DNA of 64,000 bases from Parabacteroides hominis (lineage in GTDB: Bacteria > Bacteroidota > Bacteroidia > Bacteroidales > Tannerellaceae), in assembly GCF_014287585.1 (NCBI RefSeq), contig NZ_JACOOJ010000013.1:45522-109521 (forward strand), in the 5' to 3' direction. The notes below the pieces were generated by a model. The model saw nothing but the letters and a program-made list of their open reading frames with translations, had not been told where the DNA came from and made no database searches. Of this stretch, positions 53,239 through 62,075 are shown piece by piece. Position 1 is the first letter of the stretch. Each line of letters opens with the position of its first letter. A program made the translations under genes and the position numbers.

Positions 53239-54783
53239 ATGAAAATTTACTACTTTATTATCACCCTCATTATCTGTTTTTGTGTCCCCCTTCAGGCACA
53301 AAACAAAGCGGACAATTTTAAGCAACAGGCACAAAGTAGCTTTGAGAACAAAGACTATACGAAAGCCCGCTATCTTTATATCCAGGCATATAAGGATTAT
53401 GCAAATGAAGGAAAAATAACGCAGGCAATCGAGTGCGGAACACAAGCGGCATCCCTCTATTACCGCGAGAACTACTATCAGGAAGCGTTCGACCTTTGCC
53501 GGCAAATGAGCCAGATAGTGGCGAACCAGGAGCAGGCGGAGCAAAAGAAACTGTACGACCTGCGTTTTATGATAACAAAAGAGCGCCTGCAAATGTACAT
53601 CAAACTGAGAAACGCCGCACAGGCGCAACTCCAGCTTAACACGCTGGACAACCTGGCCGAAGAATCAGGCAGTCCCGAACTTTCCGAAGAGCTGTTGTAC
53701 ACAAAAACCGATTACTACTATATCTTCGGACAGAAGAATGAAGGAGATGCAGCATTCAACAAGCTCATCAGCCGATACCGGGAGAAAAAGGAATACGGCA
53801 AAGTCAGCGAATGCTATCAAAACCTGATCGCGATTGCACGCAAAGCCAATAATACCTCGCTGATGGAGCAGACCTACGAGAAATATATGGTATGGGCCGA
53901 TTCCGTAAAGATGCTTACCGCAGAAGACAAACTGGGCGCCTTGCAACAAAAATACGACAGCAGCCTGCAAACGATACAGGAAAAAGAGAGCCAGCTATCT
54001 GCCAAGCAGTATACCATCGCCGGACTCTGCACGCTGGCCGCCATCCTGGTTGCCGCACTGGCGTTCTTAGCATTCCTGGTCATGCGCTTCATCATCTTGA
54101 ACCGGAAGTTGAAGAAGATTATCCGGACCATCACCGAGCACAGCGAACAACAGACCGGATTCATCCAAAGCATATCGGCGCAGATGGAACCGACGCTGGA
54201 CGAAATGAACAAGTCGATAGCCGGATTGCAAGCCTCCGCACCCGGACAGGCAAAAGCCATACAGGCCCGTGTCGATGCCCTAAAGCAATTCGGTGACCAT
54301 ATACAAGAACTGTCTTCGCTTGAAAACTCCTTGCTGGAAACCTATGAAGCGCAATCTTTTAATGTCAGCTCTTTCTGCGAGAAAGTGATGGAACAGATAA
54401 AAGAGGATATCCGTCCGGGCGTCGAAGTCACCACGGATATCCCGAAGATCGAAATCAAGACAAATGCCGAACAGTTGCAACGCATCTTGCTGCATCTGCT
54501 GAGAAATGCGGCGACCTACACGACATCGGGCAAAATCAAGCTGGAATTTAAAAAGAAAGGAGCCCATATCTGCCAGTTTATCGTTACCGATAACGGTCCG
54601 GGCATCCCTGCCGAAAAGCAGGAAGTGATCTTCAAACCCTTTACCGAAATCAAAGACCTTGCCGATGGCGACGGACTGGGATTGCCAATCTGTTCCCTGA
54701 TCGCTTCGAAAATAAACGGCACACTGTCCATAGATCCCGAATACAAAAAAGGCAGCCGCTTTATTCTGGTATTACAGGTATAA
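53239..54783 (+). CDS. TPR-containing sensor histidine kinase-like protein without canonical phospho-His
   Basis: A 514-residue inner-membrane protein: signal peptide (1-20), TPR-like helices facing the periplasm (about 25-245), one membrane helix (260-287), a short coiled region, and a C-terminal HATPase domain (about 375-514) with N box LLRNAATYT (N423), DNGPGIP (451-457) and GDGLGLP (477-483). In the dimerisation helix, where kinases have SHE-R-P-L, the sequence is SISAQMEPTL (311-320): Ala314 stands where His is expected. H301 and H354 are other histidines nearby. It could phosphorylate through one of these, act as an ATP-binding pseudokinase, or dimerise with another kinase. No response regulator or receiver domain is adjacent, so its partner is elsewhere. 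Confidence 0.88.
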   Translation: MKIYYFIITLIICFCVPLQAQNKADNFKQQAQSSFENKDYTKARYLYIQAYKDYANEGKITQAIECGTQAASLYYRENYYQEAFDLCRQMSQIVANQEQAEQKKLYDLRFMITKERLQMYIKLRNAAQAQLQLNTLDNLAEESGSPELSEELLYTKTDYYYIFGQKNEGDAAFNKLISRYREKKEYGKVSECYQNLIAIARKANNTSLMEQTYEKYMVWADSVKMLTAEDKLGALQQKYDSSLQTIQEKESQLSAKQYTIAGLCTLAAILVAALAFLAFLVMRFIILNRKLKKIIRTITEHSEQQTGFIQSISAQMEPTLDEMNKSIAGLQASAPGQAKAIQARVDALKQFGDHIQELSSLENSLLETYEAQSFNVSSFCEKVMEQIKEDIRPGVEVTTDIPKIEIKTNAEQLQRILLHLLRNAATYTTSGKIKLEFKKKGAHICQFIVTDNGPGIPAEKQEVIFKPFTEIKDLADGDGLGLPICSLIASKINGTLSIDPEYKKGSRFILVLQV

Positions 54784-54798
54784 CCTGACACATACATT

Positions 54799-54824
54799 GC
54801 CGGACGCGTTTCCCCGCGTCCGGC
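54799..54824. terminator. GC-rich hairpin between convergent genes
   Basis: GCCGGACGCG (54799-54808) and CGCGTCCGGC (54815-54824) form a perfect 10-pair stem with a 6-base loop between the kinase stop and the DUF169 stop. No T-run on either side; it may block read-through in both directions. Confidence 0.5.
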
Positions 54825-54839
54825 TGCATCCGGTAAATG

Positions 54840-55547
54840 TCACTCCATCCTCGCCTTTACCTTCCCCCAGGCATGCGTGTCGAAAAGGCAACAGCTTCTC
54901 ATCGTATCGTACATTTCACGGAACCGCGACAACGGTATCATAAAACTTAAAATATCCGGTTCGAAATAAGGACGTACCGAAGGATCGAAAAATCCGATGA
55001 AAGTGCGCTTGCCTCCCCGGCTGTTTTCTATAACGGCTTGTGTCACGACGGAGCAACACCCCGAACCGAACAGAGAGGTGACGGCATCCGGCGCGTTATT
55101 ATCGAAAAAAGCCCAGGTAGCCAGACCGGAAAGCATATCGGGAGTAGCCAGGAACAACACCCCTTCCAGATTGTCGAAGCTCTCCACCTGGTCCATACGC
55201 GCAAAGTTCAGGTAAGCAGACTTTGCCCTGGGGACTTTCAGTTCATCAAGAAACTCCGATACCTTCTCCGGTGTCTGTTTGTACTTTTCCTTTAACGACA
55301 CGAAGCCCGGTATACGCTCCGGCATCTCCGTAAAACCGGCATAGAACTTTCCTCCGCCACAACCGATAGTATCGACACTCAGGGTAACCGTCTTTCCTTC
55401 CCTGACATCTTTCATACATTTAAACAGACAGCCTCCGATCTTATCGACCGGATTCACTGAATGATCTGAAAACCAAAAGACAATGGGAAAGTCGACTTTC
55501 TCCCCGAAGGCTTCACGGAAGTTATTAAGAAATACTTTTATGTCCAT
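54840..55547 (-). CDS. DUF169 family protein
   Basis: A 235-residue cytoplasmic protein of the DUF169 group, common in anaerobes and of unknown function. Family marks: FPIVFWFSDH near the start, LSVDTIGCGGGKFYAGF (two-Cys/Gly-rich) at about 70-90, a central ESFDNLEGVLFLATPDMLSGLATWAFF, and FGSGCCSVVTQAV. The conserved cysteines suggest metal or cluster binding, but that is inference. The start MDIKVFLNNFREAFG is chosen because an upstream in-frame ATG (55586) lies beyond the promoter box at 55574-55581. It is convergent with the kinase and divergent from gltB. Confidence 0.85.
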   Translation of the reverse strand: MDIKVFLNNFREAFGEKVDFPIVFWFSDHSVNPVDKIGGCLFKCMKDVREGKTVTLSVDTIGCGGGKFYAGFTEMPERIPGFVSLKEKYKQTPEKVSEFLDELKVPRAKSAYLNFARMDQVESFDNLEGVLFLATPDMLSGLATWAFFDNNAPDAVTSLFGSGCCSVVTQAVIENSRGGKRTFIGFFDPSVRPYFEPDILSFMIPLSRFREMYDTMRSCCLFDTHAWGKVKARME

Positions 55548-55573
55548 GATATAAACAGTTTTATTGGTTTTGT

Positions 55574-55581
55574 CAAATATA
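55574..55581 (-). promoter_or_regulatory. -7 box candidate for the DUF169 gene
   Basis: TATATTTG on the minus strand, 26 bases before the ATG at 55547. Confidence 0.55.
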
Positions 55582-55825
55582 CGCAAAATAGAGCAATCAA
55601 GTGCGACTAAGCAAAAAGACAGAGTACAGCTTCATTTGTTATCATTTTGATTATTTCTACAGAAAACACGATAAACTTTCATTTTTATATGACAAAACAA
55701 AAATATAATTACAAATTATCACACAAATCAACTATATACTTTCAAATAGAAACAGACCGATTCCTGAAATAAAAAAGCCTTTCATCTTTTATGCATAACA
55801 GCATTACATTTTGAAACATATATAA

Positions 55826-55833
55826 TACATTTG
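55826..55833 (+). promoter_or_regulatory. -7 box candidate for gltB
   Basis: TACATTTG, 51 bases before the ATG at 55885. A TTTG at 55810-55813 is too close to be a standard -33 element. Confidence 0.5.
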
Positions 55834-55884
55834 CCAAGCATTTTGATAAGTAAAACCAACATTACACAAACATAAGGTCAACAA

Positions 55885-58800
55885 ATGATGAAAGAAAGAA
55901 GCCATTTGAACAACAAACAAGGATTATACGATCCAGCTAACGAGCATGACGCTTGCGGCGTAGGACTGGTCGTAAACGTCCACGGCGGAAAATCGCACGA
56001 CATTGTAGAGTCTGCCCTTAAAGTATTGGAAAACATGCGCCACCGGGGTGCGGAAGGAGCGGATAACAAAACCGGCGACGGTGCAGGCATCCTGCTGCAA
56101 ATCCCACACGAGTTTATCTTATTGCAAGGCATCCCCGTACCGGAAAAGGGCAAATACGGAACCGGACTGGTCTTCTTTCCGAAAGACGAGACGCAGCGTT
56201 CGGCCATCCTCAGTATCATGATCGAAGAGATCGAAAAGGAAGGGCTAACCTTGATGCATCTGCGCAAAGTTCCTGTCAACACAGACATCTTAGGAAAAGA
56301 CGCACAGGACACGGAACCGGATATCAAGCAGGTGTTCATCACCGGATGCGACGACCAGCAGGCATTGGAACTGAAACTCTACATCATCCGCAAACGGATC
56401 GAGAAGCGGGTGGCGGCATCCGACATACCGGACAGGAAAGATTTCTACGTGGTGTCGCTTTCCACTAAGAGCATCATATATAAAGGTATGCTGGAGTCGA
56501 TGCAGCTTCGCCACTACTTCCCCGACCTGACCAACCACTACCTGACAAGCGGGCTGGCACTCGTCCACTCCCGCTTCAGCACGAACACATTCCCGACCTG
56601 GAGCCTGGCACAACCGTTCCGCCTCCTGGCACACAACGGGGAAATCAACACCATACGTGGCAACCGGGGCTGGATGGAAGCGCGCGAAAGCGTCCTGTCC
56701 TCTCCCCGCATCTCGAACATAGACGAGATACGCCCGATCATCCAGCCGGGTATGAGTGACAGTGCTTCGCTGGACAACGTGCTGGAGTTCTTCGTGGCGT
56801 CCGGCATGAGCCTGCCGCATGCGATGGCGATGCTGGTCCCGGAAAGTTTCAACGAAAAGAACCCGATATCGGAAGACCTGAAAGCATTCTACGAATATCA
56901 CTCCATCCTGATGGAACCGTGGGACGGCCCGGCAGCCCTGCTCTTCAGTGACGGACGGTATGCCGGAGGAATGCTCGACCGCAACGGCCTGCGCCCGGCA
57001 CGCTACCTGATCACTAAAAACGGCACGATGGTCGTGGCATCCGAAGTGGGCGTGATGGACTTCGAGCCGGGTGAAATAGAGGAAAAGGGACGACTGCAAC
57101 CGGGCAAGATTTTGTTGGTCGACACGGAAGAAGGCAGAATCTATTACGACGGCGAACTGAAAAAGCAGCTTGCCGACGCACAGCCCTACCGCGTCTGGCT
57201 GGCAAACAACCGGGTGGAACTGGACGAACTGAAATCCGGGCGCCGCGTCCCGCACACCGTTGCCGGATATGACAGGATGCTACGCACTTTCGGGTACAGC
57301 CGCGAAGACGTCGAGCGCATCATCACCCCGATGTGTACAGGCAGCGCGGAGCCGATCGGTTCGATGGGAAACGACACGCCGCTGGCCGTCCTCTCCGAGC
57401 GCCCGCAACTGTTGTTCAACTATTTCCGCCAACAGTTCGCCCAAGTGACGAACCCGCCGATCGACCCGCTTCGTGAAGAATTGGTCATGAGCCTGACGGA
57501 ATATATCGGCGCCGTAGGGAGCAACATCCTCATTCCGAACGAGGCACATTGCAAGATGGTACGTCTCGCCCATCCGATACTGACAAACACGCAATTAGAT
57601 ATTCTTTGCAACATCCGCTATAAAGGTTTCAAGTCCGTCAAGCTACCGATGCTCTTCGATGTGTCGCGGGGCAGCGAAGGACTGAAAGCCGCCCTCGACC
57701 GGCTTTGCAAGCAGGCGGAACAGTCTGTCGCAGACGGCGTGAACTACATCATCCTGAGCGATAAGGATGTGGACGAGACGCATGCACCGATTCCCTCGCT
57801 CCTTGCGGTCAGCGCCGTGCACCACCACCTGATCTCCGTACAAAAACGTGTGCAGACCGCATTGGTGGTGGAGACGGGAGAAATGCGTGAAGTGATGCAT
57901 GCCGCCCTGCTCTTAGGCTACGGGGCAAGCGCCATCAACCCGTATATGTCGTTCGCCATCCTCCAGGACTTGGTGGACAGGCAGGAGATACAACTCAACT
58001 ACGAAATGGCGCGCAAGAACTATATCAAAGCGCTTTGTAAGGGCCTGTTCAAGGTTATGAGCAAGATGGGGATCAGTACGATCCGCAGCTATCGCGGCGC
58101 CAAGCTGTTTGAGGCAGTCGGCCTTTCGACCGCACTCATCGATGCCTATTTCGGCGGGACGGCCAGCAGTGTAGGCGGTATCCGCCTGCAAGAGATAGCC
58201 GCCGACGCCATCGCCCTGCATCATCAGGCTTTCGGTGGGACAATAGACGGTATGATTCTTGAGCACAAAGGACTATACAGCTTCCGCAAAGACGGCGAGA
58301 AACACGCGTGGAACCCGGAGACGATCTCGGCCCTTCAACTGGCGACCCGCTTGGGCAGCTATAAGAAGTTCAAGGAATACACGCATCTCGTCGACGAAAA
58401 GGATGCACCGATCTTCCTCCGCGACTTCCTGACCTTCCGGACGGGAAAGCCTGTTCCGGTCGAAGAGGTGGAACCGGCAAGCGAGATCATGAAGCGTTTC
58501 GTCACAGGCGCCATGAGCTTCGGTTCGATCAGCAAGGAGGCGCACGAGACGATGGCGATGGCGATGAACAAGATACACGGACGCAGCAACACCGGGGAAG
58601 GGGGCGAAGACTCCGCCCGCTTCACTCCCCGCGAAGACGGCCTCTCCCTCCGCTCCGCCATCAAACAAGTGGCCTCCGGGCGTTTCGGCGTGACAGCCGA
58701 ATATTTAGTGAATGCGGACGAGATACAGATCAAGGTTGCCCAGGGCGCAAAACCGGGTGAAGGCGGACAGTTGCCGGGATTCAAGGTCAACGACGTGATT

Positions 58801-60411
58801 GCCAAAACGCGCCACTCCATTCCGGGCATCTCGCTGATCTCTCCTCCTCCCCACCATGACATTTACTCGATCGAAGACTTAGCACAACTGATCTTCGACC
58901 TGAAAAACGTCAACCCGCGCGCCGAGATAAGCGTGAAGCTGGTATCGGAAAGTGGTGTCGGGACGATCGCAGCGGGCGTGGCAAAAGCGAAGGCCGACCG
59001 CATCGTCATATCGGGAGCCGAAGGGGGAACAGGTGCTTCGCCGATGAGCTCCATCCGATATGCCGGACTGCCTCCCGAATTGGGATTGTCGGAGACGCAA
59101 CAAACACTGGTCATGAACAACCTTCGCGGACAGGTCCGCCTGCAAACAGACGGACAGTTGAAGACCGGCCGCGACATCGTCCTGATGGCCCTGTTGGGAG
59201 CCGAAGAGTTCGGTTTCGCCACCTCCGCCCTGATCGTCTTAGGTTGCGTGATGATGCGCAAATGCCATCAGAACACCTGCCCGGTAGGTGTCGCCACCCA
59301 AAACGAGGAACTGCGCAAGCGTTTCCACGGCCGCCATGAATATTTGGTGAACTTCTTCACCTTCCTTGCCGAAGAGGTCCGGGAATACTTGGCGGAGATG
59401 GGCTTCAGGCGGTTGGACGACATCATCGGGCGCACGGACCTGATCGATCGGCGTCCCTCTGCATCCTCTTCGTCCGGCAAATACGCGCTGCTCGATTTCT
59501 CCAAATTGCTGCACGTCCCGGCGCAGGCTGCTATAAATGCTGTCCGGCATACGACAGAGCAGGTGCATCTGACCGGCAATGTGAAAGATCGCGACATCAT
59601 CCTGCATGCCATGCCGGCCATCGAACACCAGCAGGAGATTTCTTTGGATTATGCCATTGCCAACACCGACCGCTCGGTAGGCACCATGCTCTCCGGCGAG
59701 ATTGCCAAACGATACGGCAACGCCGGACTGCCGGAACATACGCTCAATATCAAATTCAAAGGTTCAGCCGGACAGAGCTTCGGCGCTTTCCTGGCGCACG
59801 GTGTCAACTTCCGCCTCGAAGGGGAAGCCAACGACTATCTGGGCAAAGGCTTGAGCGGCGGGCGCATCAGTGTGATGCCTCCGGTACGCTCGACCTTCGT
59901 GGCCGAGAACAACACGATTGCCGGAAACACCCTGATGTACGGCGCGACAAGCGGCGAAGTGTATATCAACGGACGTGTAGGCGAACGTTTCTGCGTGCGC
60001 AACTCCGGTGCTATCGCCGTCGTGGAAGGGGTCGGCGACCACTGTTGCGAATATATGACCGGAGGCCGCGTGGTGGTCCTCGGACGTACAGGGCGCAACT
60101 TCGCTGCCGGCATGAGCGGCGGTGTCGCTTATGTGTGGAACAAGGAAGGAGACTTCGACTACTACTGCAATATGGAGATGGTCGAACTCTCGCTGATCGA
60201 AGACAGCACGACGCGAAAGGAACTGCACGAGCTGATCCGCAAGCACTACCACTTCACCGGCAGCCACCTCGCCGGCAAGATGCTCGACAACTGGGACAAA
60301 TATGTGGATGAGTTCATCCAGATCGTCCCGATCGAATACAAAAAGGTCTTGCAGGAAGAGCAGATGAAGAAGTTGCAGCAGAAGATCGCCGAGATGCAGC
60401 GCGACTATTAG
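55885..60411 (+). CDS. gltB: Glutamate synthase large subunit
   Basis: It uses glutamine and 2-oxoglutarate to form two glutamates, with electrons from GltD. The 1508-residue product has the full domain order: class II amidotransferase with nucleophile C24 after a 23-residue propeptide (HDACGVGLVV), LRHRGAEGADNKTGDGAGIL-like MRHRGAEG, HSRFSTNTFPTWSLAQPFRLLAHNGEINT, the central domain (about 470-760), an FMN barrel (about 830-1190; GRSNTGEGGEDSARF, SGAEGGTGASP) with the 3Fe-4S cysteines C-RKC-NTC at about 1121-1132, and the C-terminal beta-helix (GXGXG domain). It is followed after about 200 bases by gltD. Confidence 0.97.
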   Translation: MMKERSHLNNKQGLYDPANEHDACGVGLVVNVHGGKSHDIVESALKVLENMRHRGAEGADNKTGDGAGILLQIPHEFILLQGIPVPEKGKYGTGLVFFPKDETQRSAILSIMIEEIEKEGLTLMHLRKVPVNTDILGKDAQDTEPDIKQVFITGCDDQQALELKLYIIRKRIEKRVAASDIPDRKDFYVVSLSTKSIIYKGMLESMQLRHYFPDLTNHYLTSGLALVHSRFSTNTFPTWSLAQPFRLLAHNGEINTIRGNRGWMEARESVLSSPRISNIDEIRPIIQPGMSDSASLDNVLEFFVASGMSLPHAMAMLVPESFNEKNPISEDLKAFYEYHSILMEPWDGPAALLFSDGRYAGGMLDRNGLRPARYLITKNGTMVVASEVGVMDFEPGEIEEKGRLQPGKILLVDTEEGRIYYDGELKKQLADAQPYRVWLANNRVELDELKSGRRVPHTVAGYDRMLRTFGYSREDVERIITPMCTGSAEPIGSMGNDTPLAVLSERPQLLFNYFRQQFAQVTNPPIDPLREELVMSLTEYIGAVGSNILIPNEAHCKMVRLAHPILTNTQLDILCNIRYKGFKSVKLPMLFDVSRGSEGLKAALDRLCKQAEQSVADGVNYIILSDKDVDETHAPIPSLLAVSAVHHHLISVQKRVQTALVVETGEMREVMHAALLLGYGASAINPYMSFAILQDLVDRQEIQLNYEMARKNYIKALCKGLFKVMSKMGISTIRSYRGAKLFEAVGLSTALIDAYFGGTASSVGGIRLQEIAADAIALHHQAFGGTIDGMILEHKGLYSFRKDGEKHAWNPETISALQLATRLGSYKKFKEYTHLVDEKDAPIFLRDFLTFRTGKPVPVEEVEPASEIMKRFVTGAMSFGSISKEAHETMAMAMNKIHGRSNTGEGGEDSARFTPREDGLSLRSAIKQVASGRFGVTAEYLVNADEIQIKVAQGAKPGEGGQLPGFKVNDVIAKTRHSIPGISLISPPPHHDIYSIEDLAQLIFDLKNVNPRAEISVKLVSESGVGTIAAGVAKAKADRIVISGAEGGTGASPMSSIRYAGLPPELGLSETQQTLVMNNLRGQVRLQTDGQLKTGRDIVLMALLGAEEFGFATSALIVLGCVMMRKCHQNTCPVGVATQNEELRKRFHGRHEYLVNFFTFLAEEVREYLAEMGFRRLDDIIGRTDLIDRRPSASSSSGKYALLDFSKLLHVPAQAAINAVRHTTEQVHLTGNVKDRDIILHAMPAIEHQQEISLDYAIANTDRSVGTMLSGEIAKRYGNAGLPEHTLNIKFKGSAGQSFGAFLAHGVNFRLEGEANDYLGKGLSGGRISVMPPVRSTFVAENNTIAGNTLMYGATSGEVYINGRVGERFCVRNSGAIAVVEGVGDHCCEYMTGGRVVVLGRTGRNFAAGMSGGVAYVWNKEGDFDYYCNMEMVELSLIEDSTTRKELHELIRKHYHFTGSHLAGKMLDNWDKYVDEFIQIVPIEYKKVLQEEQMKKLQQKIAEMQRDY

Positions 60412-60614
60412 AGCCAGGCATCCCGGAGCCGTGTCAGGTAAGCACGCGGGAATGCGAGAGGCACGCGCATTAGGCTGCGATAGGCAGACACGGGTTCCGG
60501 CAAAGCCCGCCGGCGGAACTAAATGATCCGCGATCCGTCAGCAGCGCGGGAGAGCGTGCAAGAAGGCATATATATAACGATTACAATAAAACAACTCACA
60601 CATAATAGAAGACA

Positions 60615-62042
60615 ATGGGAAATCCGAAAGCATTCCTCACCATACACCGGCAAGAAGCCGGATATCGTCCCGTCCACGAACGCATCGACGACTTTAGCGA
60701 AGTAGAACAAACGCTCAACAGCAGCGACCGCCGCACACAGGCCTCCCGCTGCATGGACTGCGGCGTGCCCTTCTGCCACTGGGCCTGCCCGTTAGGCAAC
60801 AAACAACCCGAATGGCAAGACCTGCTCTATAAAGGCAAATGGCGCGAAGCCTTCCACGTGCTGGAACAGACCTGCGACTTCCCGGAGTTTACCGGACGCA
60901 TCTGCCCCGCCCTCTGTGAGAAAAGCTGTGTGCTGAAACTGAGCTGCGACGAGCCTGTCACGATACGCGAGAACGAAGCGGCTATCGTTGAGGCGGCCTT
61001 CCGCGAAGGTTATATCCGCCCCGTACAGCCTGTGCGCAATGACAAGCGGGTAGCCGTTATCGGTAGCGGCCCGGCCGGACTGGCAGCCGCCAACCAACTG
61101 AACCGCCGGGGCTATGAAGTGACGGTATTCGAGAAGTACGAACTGCCGGGCGGCCTGCTCCGATTCGGCATCCCGAATTTCAAATTAGGGAAGAACATCA
61201 TCGATCGCCGTATCCGGTTGATGGAACAGGAAGGGATTGTCTTCAAAGTCAACACGATGGTCGGCAGCGAAGTATCCGCCAAAGAGATCGCCTCGACGTT
61301 CGATGCCGTCTGTGTCGCCATCGGTTCCGAAGTGCCACGCGACCTCCCCATCGAAGGGCGTAACCTGAAAGGCGTCCACTTTGCCCTCGAACTGCTGTCG
61401 CAACAGAACCGCATCCTCGAAGGCATCGCCATCCCGCCTAAAGACATCATCAACTGCAAGGGCAAGAAAGTCCTCGTTATCGGTGGCGGCGACACGGGAA
61501 GCGATTGCGTCGGGACCGCCAACCGCCACGGAGCCGCGAGCGTGACGCAAATCGAAATCATGCCCCAGCCGCCCGTCGGGCATAACCCCGCAACCCCCTG
61601 GCCCCTGTACCCGCAAGTGCTGAAAACAAGCAGCAGCCACGAGGAGGGATGCATCCGCCGCTGGAACCTCGCCTCCGTCCGCTTCATCGGCGACAAGAAC
61701 ACCCTGAAAGGCGTCGAAGTCGAGGAGGTGGAATGGCTACCTGCCAAAGAAGGGAGTCGTCCGGAAATGCGTAAGACCGGTCGCACGGAAGTGATCGAAG
61801 CCGACCTCGTCTTTCTCGCAATGGGCTTCATCCACCCGGAACAGGAGGGGCTCGTCAAAGAACTTTCCCTCGCTGTCGACACACGCGGCAACATCGCCGT
61901 CGATCCGGCCACCAACCAGATAGCCGGCACAAACATCTTCGCTTCCGGCGATGCCGTCAGCGGGGCCAGCCTCGTCGTCCGTGCCATGGCCTCCGGCCGC
62001 AAGGCCGCCGCCGCCATCGACCAGTATCTCAGAGACAAATAA
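60615..62042 (+). CDS. gltD: Glutamate synthase small subunit (NAD(P)H-dependent)
   Basis: The electron-input subunit of glutamate synthase. The 475-residue product has N-terminal 4Fe-4S cysteines (SRCMDCGVPFCHWACPLGN, about 46-60, and GRICPALCEKSCVL, about 94-107), an FAD Rossmann motif VIGSGPAGLAAANQL (about 149-163) with GGLLRFGIPNFKL, and a pyridine-nucleotide motif VLVIGGGDTGSDCVGTA (about 288-304). It ends GASLVVRAMASGRKAAAAIDQYL, typical of the family. It lies downstream of gltB in the same direction with asnB 33 bases beyond it, so gltB-gltD-asnB probably form one transcription unit. Confidence 0.96.
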   Translation: MGNPKAFLTIHRQEAGYRPVHERIDDFSEVEQTLNSSDRRTQASRCMDCGVPFCHWACPLGNKQPEWQDLLYKGKWREAFHVLEQTCDFPEFTGRICPALCEKSCVLKLSCDEPVTIRENEAAIVEAAFREGYIRPVQPVRNDKRVAVIGSGPAGLAAANQLNRRGYEVTVFEKYELPGGLLRFGIPNFKLGKNIIDRRIRLMEQEGIVFKVNTMVGSEVSAKEIASTFDAVCVAIGSEVPRDLPIEGRNLKGVHFALELLSQQNRILEGIAIPPKDIINCKGKKVLVIGGGDTGSDCVGTANRHGAASVTQIEIMPQPPVGHNPATPWPLYPQVLKTSSSHEEGCIRRWNLASVRFIGDKNTLKGVEVEEVEWLPAKEGSRPEMRKTGRTEVIEADLVFLAMGFIHPEQEGLVKELSLAVDTRGNIAVDPATNQIAGTNIFASGDAVSGASLVVRAMASGRKAAAAIDQYLRDK

Positions 62043-62075
62043 CTTTCAACTTTTAATTATTAATTTTCAACTAAC

